From Salinarimonas sp052380005 (GTDB taxonomy: Bacteria > Pseudomonadota > Alphaproteobacteria > Rhizobiales > Beijerinckiaceae): a DNA stretch of 64,000 nt. The first letter of the stretch is position 1. The number at the start of each line of letters is the position of its first letter. A program made the translations under genes and the position numbers. Shown here piece after piece: positions 38,539-46,837 of this stretch. The stretch is from the NCBI GenBank assembly GCA_052380005.1, contig JBQTCJ010000011.1. One strand, 5' to 3'. The notes under the pieces were generated by a model. It had not been told where the DNA came from, made no database searches, and was given only the letters and a program-made list of their open reading frames with translations.

Positions 38539-40584
38539 ATGCTGATCGAAGCCGGACATTTCGCGCTCGCCCTGGCGCTCGGCCTCTCCGTCGTCCAGTT
38601 CCTGGTGCCGCTGTGGGGGGCGCGCACGAACGACGCGACCCTGATGAGCGTCGGCCCGCCCGCGGCGATCGGCGTCTTCGCGCTGGTGCTGTTCTCGTTC
38701 GGCGTGCTGTCCTTCGCCTATGCCACGTCGGACTTCTCGCTCGCGAACGTGGTCGCGAACTCGCACTCGCAGAAGCCGTTCGTCTACAAGCTCACCGGCG
38801 TGTGGGGGAACCACGAGGGCTCTATGCTGCTCTGGATCCTCATCCTGGCGCTGTTCGGCGCGCTGGTCGCGGTGGCGAGGAACGCCGTGCCGCCGAAGCT
38901 GCGCGCCAACACGATCGCGATGCAGGGTCTCGTCACCATCGCCTTCCTGCTCTTCCTCCTGATCACCTCGAACCCGTTCGAGCGCCTGTCGCCGGCGCCG
39001 TTCGAGGGGCAGGACCTCAATCCCTTCCTGCAGGACCCCGGCCTCGCGATCCACCCGCCGCTGCTCTACATCGGCTATGTCGGCTTCTCGATCACCTTCG
39101 CCTTCGCCATGGCGGCGCTGATCGAGGCCAAGATCGACGCGGTGTGGGCGCGGGCGGTGCGGCCGTGGACGCTCACCGCCTGGGGCTTCCTCACGCTGGG
39201 CATCGCCATGGGCTCGTACTGGGCCTACTACGAGCTCGGCTGGGGCGGCTGGTGGTTCTGGGACCCGGTCGAGAACGCCTCGCTGATGCCGTGGCTCGCC
39301 GGAACGGCGCTGATTCACTCGACCGTCGTCATGGAGAAGCGCGACGCGCTGAAGGTCTGGACGATCCTCCTCGCGATCCTGACCTTCTCGCTCTCGCTGC
39401 TGGGCACCTTCCTGGTGCGCTCGGGCGTGCTCACCTCCGTGCACGCCTTCGCGGTCGATCCCGACCGCGGGCTGTTCATCCTCGGCATCCTCGTCTTCTT
39501 CATCGGCGGCTCGCTGGCCTTGTTCGCCTGGCGCGCGCCGATGCTCAAGCAGGGCGGCATCTTCGCGCCGGTCTCGCGCGAGGGCGCGCTCGTCCTCAAC
39601 AACCTCTTCCTGTCCACCGCCTGCGCGACGGTGTTCATCGGCACGCTCTATCCGCTCGCCCTCGAGTCGCTGACGGGAGCGAAGATCTCGGTCGGCGCGC
39701 CCTTCTTCAACGCCACCTTCCTGCCGATCGTGGTGCCGCTCCTCCTGCTCCTGCCGTTCGGCCAGGTCGTCGCCTGGAAGCGCGGCGACGTCGCGGGCAT
39801 CACGAGCCGGCTCTACGTCGCGGCCGGGCTCGCCATCCTGGCGACGGTCGCGGTCTACGCGGTGACCTTCGGCGGGCCGGCGCTCGCGCCGCTCGGCGTG
39901 GGGCTCGGCGTCTTCCTCGTGCTCGGCGCCTTCAACGAGGTGGCGACCCGCGCCTGGCAGGGCGGATCCGGCGGCCTCGCCCACGCGGCGAAGCGCGCGT
40001 TCGGGCTGCCACGCTCGACCTGGGGCACGGTTCTCGCCCATGCGGGCGTCGGCGTCACCGTCATCGGCATCGCCGCGACCGCATGGTCCGTGGAGCGGAT
40101 CGTCTCCATGACCCCGGGAGACGTCCAGCCGATCGCCGGATACGAGGCCCGGCTCGAAGGCGTCTTCCCGCGCACGCTGCACAACTACAACGAAGACGTG
40201 GCGCGCTTCACCCTGCTCGACGACGGGCGCGAGATCGCGCAGCTCGAGACGATGAAGCGGATGTATCCGGCGCGCGGCATGTCGACCACGGAAGCGGGCC
40301 TCGTCACCTTCGGCTTCAGCCAGGTCTACATCTCCTTCGGCGAGATCCAGCCGGACGGGTCGCTCGGTGTGCGGCTCTACTACAAGCCGTGGATCCTGCT
40401 GATCTGGATCGGCTCGGTGATCATGGCGCTCGGCGCCGCGCTCGCCCTGACCGACCGTCGCTACCGCGTCGGCGCGCCCGTTCGCGCCAGAGGCGGACCG
40501 CGCGAGAGCGGGCCGCGCGAGCGCGGATCGCCGACGAGGCGTCCCGCCGCCGGCGGCGCCACCTCCGCCGTCCCCGCGGAGTGA
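38539..40584 (+). CDS. ccmF: haem lyase subunit CcmF
   Basis: A 681-residue polytopic membrane protein, the core of the cytochrome c haem lyase. The haem-handling WWD signature (GWGGWWFWDPVENASLMPWL) lies near residues 233-252. Conserved surrounding segments include GVWGNHEGSMLLW and LQDPGLAIHPPLLYIGYVG, which hold axial haem histidines. GAGGAA lies about 10 bases before the ATG. The stop is five bases from ccmH. The ~40 C-terminal residues after the last helix are Arg/Gly-rich and probably disordered. Confidence 0.97.
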   Translation: MLIEAGHFALALALGLSVVQFLVPLWGARTNDATLMSVGPPAAIGVFALVLFSFGVLSFAYATSDFSLANVVANSHSQKPFVYKLTGVWGNHEGSMLLWILILALFGALVAVARNAVPPKLRANTIAMQGLVTIAFLLFLLITSNPFERLSPAPFEGQDLNPFLQDPGLAIHPPLLYIGYVGFSITFAFAMAALIEAKIDAVWARAVRPWTLTAWGFLTLGIAMGSYWAYYELGWGGWWFWDPVENASLMPWLAGTALIHSTVVMEKRDALKVWTILLAILTFSLSLLGTFLVRSGVLTSVHAFAVDPDRGLFILGILVFFIGGSLALFAWRAPMLKQGGIFAPVSREGALVLNNLFLSTACATVFIGTLYPLALESLTGAKISVGAPFFNATFLPIVVPLLLLLPFGQVVAWKRGDVAGITSRLYVAAGLAILATVAVYAVTFGGPALAPLGVGLGVFLVLGAFNEVATRAWQGGSGGLAHAAKRAFGLPRSTWGTVLAHAGVGVTVIGIAATAWSVERIVSMTPGDVQPIAGYEARLEGVFPRTLHNYNEDVARFTLLDDGREIAQLETMKRMYPARGMSTTEAGLVTFGFSQVYISFGEIQPDGSLGVRLYYKPWILLIWIGSVIMALGAALALTDRRYRVGAPVRARGGPRESGPRERGSPTRRPAAGGATSAVPAE

Positions 40585-40589
40585 GGCCG

Positions 40590-41120
40590 ATGCGCACCGT
40601 CCCATCCGCGCTCGCACGCCCATTCGCGCTCGCACGCCTCGCCGTGCCCCGCGTCGCCTTCGCCGCCATGCTGGCGCTCGCTGCGCTCGTCGCCCCCGCC
40701 ATGGCGCTCGGCCCCGACGAGATCCTCGACGACCCCGCGCTCGAGGAGCGCGCGCGCGAGGTCTCGAAGGGCCTGCGCTGCCTCGTCTGCCAGAACCAGT
40801 CGATCGACGATTCGGACGCGCCGCTGGCGCGCGACCTGCGCACGCTGGTGCGCGAGCGAATCGAGGCGGGGGACACGAACGACGAGGTCGTCGACTTCGT
40901 CGTCGATCGCTACGGCGACTTCGTGCTGCTGCGCCCGCCGGTCAACGCCTACACCATCATGCTGTGGGGCGCCCCGACGCTGGTCTTGATCGCGGGTGCT
41001 GTGGGCCTGTTCCTGACGGTTCGCCGACGCCGCGTCGCCACCGACGCGCCGACCGCGGCCGGCCTGTCCGCGGAGGAGGAGGCGGCGCTCGCCAGGATCC
41101 TGGAGCGGGAGGGGCGCTAG
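40590..41120 (+). CDS. ccmH: cytochrome c biogenesis thiol-oxidoreductase CcmH/CcmL
   Basis: A 176-residue periplasmic protein with signal peptide (about 1-40), thioredox motif LRCLVCQN (Cys64 and Cys67) and a C-terminal helix (about 127-147). It reduces the apocytochrome CxxCH thiols before haem attachment. Size fits the short alphaproteobacterial form, with the TPR part supplied by CcmI. It ends the ccm operon. Its TAG shares CTAG with the stop of the opposite-strand kinase gene. Confidence 0.95.
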   Translation: MRTVPSALARPFALARLAVPRVAFAAMLALAALVAPAMALGPDEILDDPALEERAREVSKGLRCLVCQNQSIDDSDAPLARDLRTLVRERIEAGDTNDEVVDFVVDRYGDFVLLRPPVNAYTIMLWGAPTLVLIAGAVGLFLTVRRRRVATDAPTAAGLSAEEEAALARILEREGR

Positions 41121-43315
41121 TTCCGCTCGGCGGCCTGCGGCTCAGCCTCGATGCCGCGCGTCAGGCGGGCGAGCGGGAAAGCGAAGGAGACGCGCGTCCC
41201 GTCCCCGCCGGAGACGACGCGTGGTGCGCCGCCGAGGGAGGTCGACAGCCGCGCGAGCAATCGCGTCCCCAGCCCCTCGCGGACGATCCCGGGATCGTAG
41301 CCGACGCCGTCGTCGCCCACACAGAGATGCAGATCCGCGCCCGAGACCACGGCTCGGATCGTCACCCGCCCTTCGTCGCGGCCGACGAACGCGTATTTCA
41401 GGGCGTTCGTGGCGATCTCGTTGACGACCATGCAGAGCGTCACCGCCTGGGTGGTGAGGACCTCGACCTCGTCGGCCTCGAGCGCCAGCGCCACCCGCGG
41501 CCCAGCGCTGGAGCGCAGCGCGCCGCACATCTCCCCCAGCGCATCGCGCAGCGAAACCGTCTCGAGCCGGTCGGGATCGACCCGCAGAACGTCGTGGACG
41601 GCGGCGATCGTCATCAGCCGCTGGCGCGCGTCCACCAGCTGCGACCGTGCGCCTTCGGGCGCCGCCCTCGCCTGCATCGAGAGGAGGTTGCCCAGCAGCT
41701 GGAAATTGTTCTTCACGCGGTGGTCGAGCTCGCGCAGCAAGGTGCGCTGCTGGTCGAGCAGCCTGTCGCGCTCGGCGACGGCGTCCGCGAGATCGACCTC
41801 CAGCCGCTTCCTGTCGGTGACGTCGCGCCACACGGCGACGAAGCCGTCGCCCAGCTTGGCGGCGCTGATGTCGAAGGCGCGGATCAACTTCCGCCCGGCG
41901 TACGCGTCGGAATAGAAGACCGATTCCTTGCGCAGCGGCTTCCCGGTCTCGACCAGCGCCACGTAGTCGTCGAACAGCCCGCTCGTGCGATGCGCGGGCA
42001 GTATCTCGCACAGGCCGCGCCCGATCTGCGACTCGCGCGGCATGGCGTTGGCGTCGCAGGCGGCGTCGTTGACGTACTCGACCCGGAAGTCGCGGATGTG
42101 CCCGTTCTCGTCGCGGATGGCGGAGTACACGCCGAGGCAGTCGAGTATGCTCTCGACGGTGGTGTGGAAGCGCTCCTTTTGTGCCGCGAGCTCCGACTCG
42201 CGCCGCGCTGCCTCCGTGACGTCGGTCGCCGCGCAGGCGACGCCGACGACGGCGTCGGTCCGCGGATCGATCGTCGGCTCGATGAAGACGTCGTAGACGC
42301 CGACGTGCCCGGCCGGCGTCCTGATCTCGACCACGTCGCGCACGGCCTCGCGCGCTGCCATGGCGCGGCGCTTCAGCGCGACGACGCGCGCGGCGGACGG
42401 CGCATCCATGAAGTCGGCGTCCGTACGGCCCGTGTAGGCCTCCGGCGCATTGCCCAGGAGCGGGTTGAAGACCCAGAGGTAGCGCAGGTCACCGTCCTGC
42501 TCGAAGACGGTCGTCGGCGCGTTCGAGAGTGCGACGCGGAAGCGCTCCTCGCTGCGGGCGAGGCGGCTCGCCACCCGTCGGCGCTCGGTGACGTCGTGGA
42601 AGACGAGCACGACGTCACCGTCTCCGCCGGCGTCGTCGATGCGGGCCGCGGAGACCTGGACCCAGATCTCGTCTGCGGCGTGGGCGAGGCGCGCCTCGAA
42701 GAGCGCCTCGCGCCGCGTGCCGGAGGCGATCTCGGCGAGCGCGTCGCGCGCCTCGTCGGGAAGAATGGCGAACGCGTCCGGGATCCGCTCCGGCAGGTCC
42801 CGCCCGAGGAGGCGCGCGAGCGCCGGATTGCCGAAGACGAGGCGCCCGTCGGCACGCATCTTGGCGACGCCGACCGGCGCGTGCTCGAAGCAGGACCGGA
42901 ACGACAGCTCCGCCTCGTCGAGGACCGCGCGCGGAGACCGCTCGACGACGACGCCGACCATCTTCTCCGCGTGCCCGTTCGCATCGACGAGGACCGTCCC
43001 CGAGGCGAGCAGGCGCCGAACGCCGCCGTCTCGGTTCACGCGAAACTCGGTCGTGAAGGGGCCGGGTTCCAGTCGCAGGCGCGCATTGTCCGCGACCCAG
43101 CGGGCGCGATCGTCCGGGTGCACGCTCGCGCGTGCCGCCTCGACTGTGATCTCGCGGGCGGGATCGAGGCCGTGGAGCTCGGCGAACCGGCGCGTTCCCG
43201 TCACGCGGCCGGTCGCGAGATCGTGCTCGAAGGCGGCCACGCCGAGCGTGCTCTCGAGGCTGTCCCACGACGTCGTCCGCGTCGCATCGCCCGGCGGTTG
43301 ATCGTCCCACGTCAC
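41117..43315 (-). CDS. multi-PAS sensor histidine kinase, HisKA_2 type
   Basis: A 732-residue soluble kinase. Four PAS-like domains can be placed (about 20-128, 135-255, 262-385 and 390-510). The HisKA_2 dimerisation region has phospho-acceptor His532 in ELDHRVKNNFQLLGNLL. The ATPase has NEIATNALKYAF and VGDDGVGYDPG. This kinase class often serves blue-light, chemotaxis or general-stress pathways in alphaproteobacteria. There is no membrane segment, no LOV NCRFL motif and no adjacent regulator, so ligand and target are unknown. It converges on ccmH with a 4-base overlap. Confidence 0.92.
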   Translation of the reverse strand: MTWDDQPPGDATRTTSWDSLESTLGVAAFEHDLATGRVTGTRRFAELHGLDPAREITVEAARASVHPDDRARWVADNARLRLEPGPFTTEFRVNRDGGVRRLLASGTVLVDANGHAEKMVGVVVERSPRAVLDEAELSFRSCFEHAPVGVAKMRADGRLVFGNPALARLLGRDLPERIPDAFAILPDEARDALAEIASGTRREALFEARLAHAADEIWVQVSAARIDDAGGDGDVVLVFHDVTERRRVASRLARSEERFRVALSNAPTTVFEQDGDLRYLWVFNPLLGNAPEAYTGRTDADFMDAPSAARVVALKRRAMAAREAVRDVVEIRTPAGHVGVYDVFIEPTIDPRTDAVVGVACAATDVTEAARRESELAAQKERFHTTVESILDCLGVYSAIRDENGHIRDFRVEYVNDAACDANAMPRESQIGRGLCEILPAHRTSGLFDDYVALVETGKPLRKESVFYSDAYAGRKLIRAFDISAAKLGDGFVAVWRDVTDRKRLEVDLADAVAERDRLLDQQRTLLRELDHRVKNNFQLLGNLLSMQARAAPEGARSQLVDARQRLMTIAAVHDVLRVDPDRLETVSLRDALGEMCGALRSSAGPRVALALEADEVEVLTTQAVTLCMVVNEIATNALKYAFVGRDEGRVTIRAVVSGADLHLCVGDDGVGYDPGIVREGLGTRLLARLSTSLGGAPRVVSGGDGTRVSFAFPLARLTRGIEAEPQAAERN

Positions 43316-43350
43316 TGCCGACCCCGTCCGTTCGTGAGCGGCGGCATCCT

Positions 43351-43363
43351 ACAGGAATCCTGT
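43351..43363. promoter_or_regulatory. palindrome ACAGGAATCCTGT before the HisKA_2 kinase
   Basis: A perfect 6+1+6 palindrome 36 bases upstream of the kinase start and within the 71-base gap after the next gene's stop. It could be an operator or a small hairpin. No matching regulator is identified. Confidence 0.3.
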
Positions 43364-43386
43364 CGCACCGCAACGCCGCGTGCTGT

Positions 43387-44769
43387 TCAGCCCACGTCGC
43401 CGGGCAGGTCCAGCGTCGCCGAGAGCCCACCCATCGCGCTTTCACCGAGCGTGAGGGAGCCCCGATAGAGTGCCGCGAGATCGGCCACGATTGACAGCCC
43501 GAGCCCCGAGCCCGGCACGCTCTCGTCGAGCCGCTTGCCGCGCTCGACCATTTCCGCGCGGCGGTCCGCCGGTACGCCCGGTCCGTCGTCCTCGACGACG
43601 AGCAGGAGCCGCGGGCGCTCGGCGTCGCCCGACGCCTCGGCGCGCAGCACGACTCGCCCCCTCGCCCACTTCGCCGCGTTGTCGAGGAGGTTGCCGAGCA
43701 TCTCCTCGAGATCCTGCCTCTCGCCGCGGAAGCGCGCCTCCTCGGGCGCCTCGAGCGCGAGATCGAGGCGCTTTGCCGCGTGGATCTTGGCGAAGGCGCG
43801 CATCAGCGAGGCCGCGACCGGCGCGACCGGCGTCACGGTGCCGAGCGTACCGACCTGGGCGGCGGCGCGGGCGCGGTCGAGATAGTAGCCGATCTGCCGG
43901 CGCATGGTCTCGGCCTCGGCCTCGACCACCTCGGCGAGCGGCCCCCCGCCGGCGCGGGCCTCGTTGACGAGCACCGAGAGCGGCGTCTTCAGGGCGTGCG
44001 CGAGGTTGCCGACCTGCGTGCGGGCTCGCTCCAGGATGTCCCGGTTCGAGCCCAGCAGAAGATTGATCTCGCCGGCGAGCGGGGCGATGTCGTGCGGGTA
44101 GTCGCCCGAGACCGTCTCCGCGTCGCCGCGGCGGATCGCGACGACGCCGGCGCGCAGGCGCGCGAGCGGCCGCAGGCCGAAGCGGATCTGGAGCAGCGTC
44201 GAGAGCCCGAGCAGGAGCCCGAGCGCGGCGAAGGTCGCGGCGAGCGCGAGCGCGAAGCGCCGCACGTCGCCGGCGATCTCGTCGGCGGGCGCGGCGACGA
44301 GCACGGTGAAGCGTGCGCCCTCCCCCGCCGCGAGCGTCCGCTCGACGGCGCGCAGCGCCTGCCCGTCCGGCCCGACGACGTAGCCCGTGCGCACGGTACC
44401 GAGCGCCGCCTGCGGCCCGTCGAGCCAGGGCAGCATCGCCCCCACCAGCGAGCGCGAGGTGTCGAGATCGCGCAGGGAGACGCCGGGGGCGCCCACCTGC
44501 CAGTAGAAGCCGGAGAAGGGCAGCTCGAACAGCGGATCGCCGGCCACGAGCGCCTCGCGCCCGGTCGCCACCTGTGAGCCCAGCGCCGTGGCGTGGACGA
44601 GGAGCCGGCTGTCGAAGCCGCGCTCGGTGGCGTCGCGGTAGAGCGCGACGAGCACGACCCCGGCGCCCACCAGGATCACCGCGCTCCAGAACAGGGCCGA
44701 GACCGCGAGGCGGACCGCGATCGAGCGGTTGGCGAGCGGGCGAGCGGGGAGGCGCTTTTCGAGGCGCAT
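43387..44769 (-). CDS. two-component sensor histidine kinase (PhoQ/FeuQ-like)
   Basis: A 460-residue sensor. Helices near 18-43 and 172-194 enclose a ~130-residue periplasmic domain. HAMP precedes the HisKA site, His258 in GNLAHALKTPLSVLVNEA. The ATPase has LGNLLDNAAKWA, VEDDGPGVP and GSGLGLSIV. LAHALKTPLSVL is characteristic of PhoQ-type kinases. It follows its regulator by 14 bases. Together with the PepSY gene, the order resembles the rhizobial FeuN-FeuP-FeuQ system (context inference). Confidence 0.92.
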   Translation of the reverse strand: MRLEKRLPARPLANRSIAVRLAVSALFWSAVILVGAGVVLVALYRDATERGFDSRLLVHATALGSQVATGREALVAGDPLFELPFSGFYWQVGAPGVSLRDLDTSRSLVGAMLPWLDGPQAALGTVRTGYVVGPDGQALRAVERTLAAGEGARFTVLVAAPADEIAGDVRRFALALAATFAALGLLLGLSTLLQIRFGLRPLARLRAGVVAIRRGDAETVSGDYPHDIAPLAGEINLLLGSNRDILERARTQVGNLAHALKTPLSVLVNEARAGGGPLAEVVEAEAETMRRQIGYYLDRARAAAQVGTLGTVTPVAPVAASLMRAFAKIHAAKRLDLALEAPEEARFRGERQDLEEMLGNLLDNAAKWARGRVVLRAEASGDAERPRLLLVVEDDGPGVPADRRAEMVERGKRLDESVPGSGLGLSIVADLAALYRGSLTLGESAMGGLSATLDLPGDVG

Positions 44770-44783
44770 GGCGGTCTCGCGCC

Positions 44784-45446
44784 TCAGGCGCCCTCCTCGA
44801 CCACGTAGCCGAGCCCGCGCATGGTCTTGATCACGTCGACGCCGAGCTTCTTGCGCAGGCGCCCGACGAAGACCTCGATCGTGTTCGAGTCGCGGTCGAA
44901 ATCCTGGTCGTAGAGATGCTCGGTCAGCTCCGCGCGGGAGACGATCCGCCCCTTGTGGTGGATCATGTAGGCGAGAAGACGGTACTCGTGGCTCGTCAGC
45001 TTGACGGGCATGTCGTCGACGAGCACGCGGCCGGCGCGGGTGTCGAGCGTCACCCGCCCGCAGACGATCTCGGAGGTGGCGTGCCCGGCGGCGCGACGCA
45101 CCAGCGCGCGCACGCGCGCCAGCAGTTCCTCGACGTGGAAGGGCTTCGTCACGTAGTCGTCCGCCCCCGCATCGAAGGCCTGGACCTTCTCGCTCCAGCG
45201 GTCGCGGGCGGTGAGGATGAGCACCGGCATGACCTTGCCCTCCCGCCGCCAGGCGGAGAGCACGGAGACGCCGTCGGTCTTGGGCAGGCCGAGATCGAGG
45301 ATGACGCAGTCGTAGGGCTCGGTCTCGCCGAGGAACTGGCCCTCCTCGCCGTCGAAGGCCTTGTCGACGACGTAGCCGGCGTCGGTCAGCGCCGAGACGA
45401 TCTGGCGGTTGAGGGAGGCATCGTCCTCCACGACGAGCACGCGCAT
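44784..45446 (-). CDS. OmpR-family response regulator (PhoP/FeuP-like)
   Basis: A 220-residue regulator. The receiver has ED at 7-8, phospho-acceptor Asp51 (ILDLGLPKTDG) and YVTKPFHVEELL. The winged helix has LTSHEYRLLAYMIHHKGRIVSR and IEVFVGRLRKKLG, a signature shared with PhoP/FeuP/ChvI-like regulators. It lies between the PepSY gene (12 bases upstream) and the kinase, so the three are likely co-transcribed. Confidence 0.94.
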   Translation of the reverse strand: MRVLVVEDDASLNRQIVSALTDAGYVVDKAFDGEEGQFLGETEPYDCVILDLGLPKTDGVSVLSAWRREGKVMPVLILTARDRWSEKVQAFDAGADDYVTKPFHVEELLARVRALVRRAAGHATSEIVCGRVTLDTRAGRVLVDDMPVKLTSHEYRLLAYMIHHKGRIVSRAELTEHLYDQDFDRDSNTIEVFVGRLRKKLGVDVIKTMRGLGYVVEEGA

Positions 45447-45458
45447 GAGCCGACCTCC

Positions 45459-45770
45459 TCAGTTCACCGAGACGACGCCGCCGGAGCCGGCGTCGACGAT
45501 CACCGTCACGAAGCGCCCGTCGCCGCCCAGCGCCGCGATGCGGTAGACGAGCCCGCCGCCGCCGGGGCACAGGTCGACCTGCGTGACCTGCGCGCCGGGC
45601 ACCGCGCCCTCCGCCGCCCGCACCGCCGACACCGCCGGCACGACCCGCCCCGCCGCCACCGCCTCCCGGGTCTCCCCGGGAGACAGGCAGGCTTGCGCCG
45701 ACGCCGGCGCGGGCGCCGCCGCGAGGCCTAGGAGGAGGGCGATCAGGGGGAGGGCGAGACGGGTGCGCAT
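45459..45770 (-). CDS. small periplasmic PepSY-like protein beside two-component system
   Basis: A 103-residue exported protein. The signal peptide ends PASAQA. One PepSY-like repeat covers about 48-102 (VQVDLCPGGGGLVYRIAAL-like strand, then GRFVTVIVDAGSGGVVSV). Two cysteines (CLSPGETREAV and DLCPGG) could form a disulphide. Small PepSY proteins next to such systems often inhibit the sensor; FeuN does this for FeuPQ in Sinorhizobium. That role is inferred from position and size, not shown. Confidence 0.8.
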   Translation of the reverse strand: MRTRLALPLIALLLGLAAAPAPASAQACLSPGETREAVAAGRVVPAVSAVRAAEGAVPGAQVTQVDLCPGGGGLVYRIAALGGDGRFVTVIVDAGSGGVVSVN

Positions 45771-45821
45771 GACGGCATCATAGCTACCCGGCCCGCGCTG
45801 AACAGGCCGTGAATGCGGCGT

Positions 45822-46766
45822 TCAGGCCGCCGCCGCGCCGTCCGCCCGCGCCCCGCCCGCCTCCGTCCTGAGCCATGCCGCGCCGCAGGCCTTGGCCAGC
45901 TCGCGGACACGCAGGATGTAGCTCTGGCGCTCCGTCACCGAGATGACGCCGCGGGCGTCGAGCAGGTTGAAGGCGTGGGAGGCCTTGATGCACTGGTCGT
46001 AGGCCGGCAGCACCATGAGATGCCGCTCGCCGGCCTCGCCCGCCTCGAGGTACTTGCGGCAGGCGGCCTCGGCGTCCTTGAAGTGGCGAAACAGCATCTC
46101 GACGTCGGCGTGCTCGAAATTGTGGCGCGAATATTCCTTCTCCGCCTGGAGGAAGACGTCCCCGTAGGTGACCTTCTCCGCGCCCTCGCGGCCGTTGAAG
46201 TTGAGGTCGTAGACGTTCTCGACGCCCTGGACGTACATGGCGATACGCTCGAGCCCGTAGGTCAGCTCGCCCGAGACCGGCGCGCACTCGAAGCCGCAGG
46301 CCTGCTGGAAATAGGTGAACTGGCTCACCTCCATGCCGTCGCACCAGCATTCCCAGCCGAGACCCCAGGCGCCGAGCGTCGGGCTCTCCCAGTCGTCCTC
46401 GACGAAGCGCACGTCGTGGAGCATCGGGTCGAGCCCGATGGCGGCGAGCGAGCCGAGGTAGAGGTCCTGGATGTCCGGGGGGCTGGGCTTCAGGACGACC
46501 TGGAACTGGTAGTAGTGCTGGAGCCGGTTCGGGTTCTCGCCGTAGCGCCCGTCCTTCGGCCGCCGGGAGGGCTGGACGTAGGCGGCGCGCCAGGGCCGCG
46601 GCCCGAGCGAGCGCAGCGTCGTCGCCGGATGGAAGGTCCCCGCCCCCACCTCGAGGTCGTAGGGCTGGAGCACGACGCAGCCCTGCTCCGCCCAGAAGCG
46701 CTGCAGCGTCAGGATCAGGCCCTGGAACGAGCGTCTCGGATCCATGTGGGGGGCGGTGGCGGTCAT
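45822..46766 (-). CDS. glyQ: glycyl-tRNA synthetase alpha subunit
   Basis: A 314-residue alpha chain of the bacterial alpha2beta2 glycyl-tRNA synthetase. It carries the class II catalytic core that forms glycyl-adenylate. Conserved segments include FQGLILTLQRFWAEQGCVVLQPYD, EVGAGTFHPATTLR, ENPNRLQHYYQFQVVLKPSP and CDGMEVSQFTYFQQ. It is slightly longer than usual, with an Ala/Gly-rich tail. GAGAGG lies 6 bases before the ATG. The beta-subunit gene glyS is not in the next minus-strand positions, where it is usually close by. Confidence 0.97.
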   Translation of the reverse strand: MTATAPHMDPRRSFQGLILTLQRFWAEQGCVVLQPYDLEVGAGTFHPATTLRSLGPRPWRAAYVQPSRRPKDGRYGENPNRLQHYYQFQVVLKPSPPDIQDLYLGSLAAIGLDPMLHDVRFVEDDWESPTLGAWGLGWECWCDGMEVSQFTYFQQACGFECAPVSGELTYGLERIAMYVQGVENVYDLNFNGREGAEKVTYGDVFLQAEKEYSRHNFEHADVEMLFRHFKDAEAACRKYLEAGEAGERHLMVLPAYDQCIKASHAFNLLDARGVISVTERQSYILRVRELAKACGAAWLRTEAGGARADGAAAA

Positions 46767-46837
46767 GACGGCCTCTCGAGCGGCTTGGGCGCGAGTGGGA
46801 TGGAGAGGGCGGGCGGGGAAGTCAAGCGGGGGCGCGC

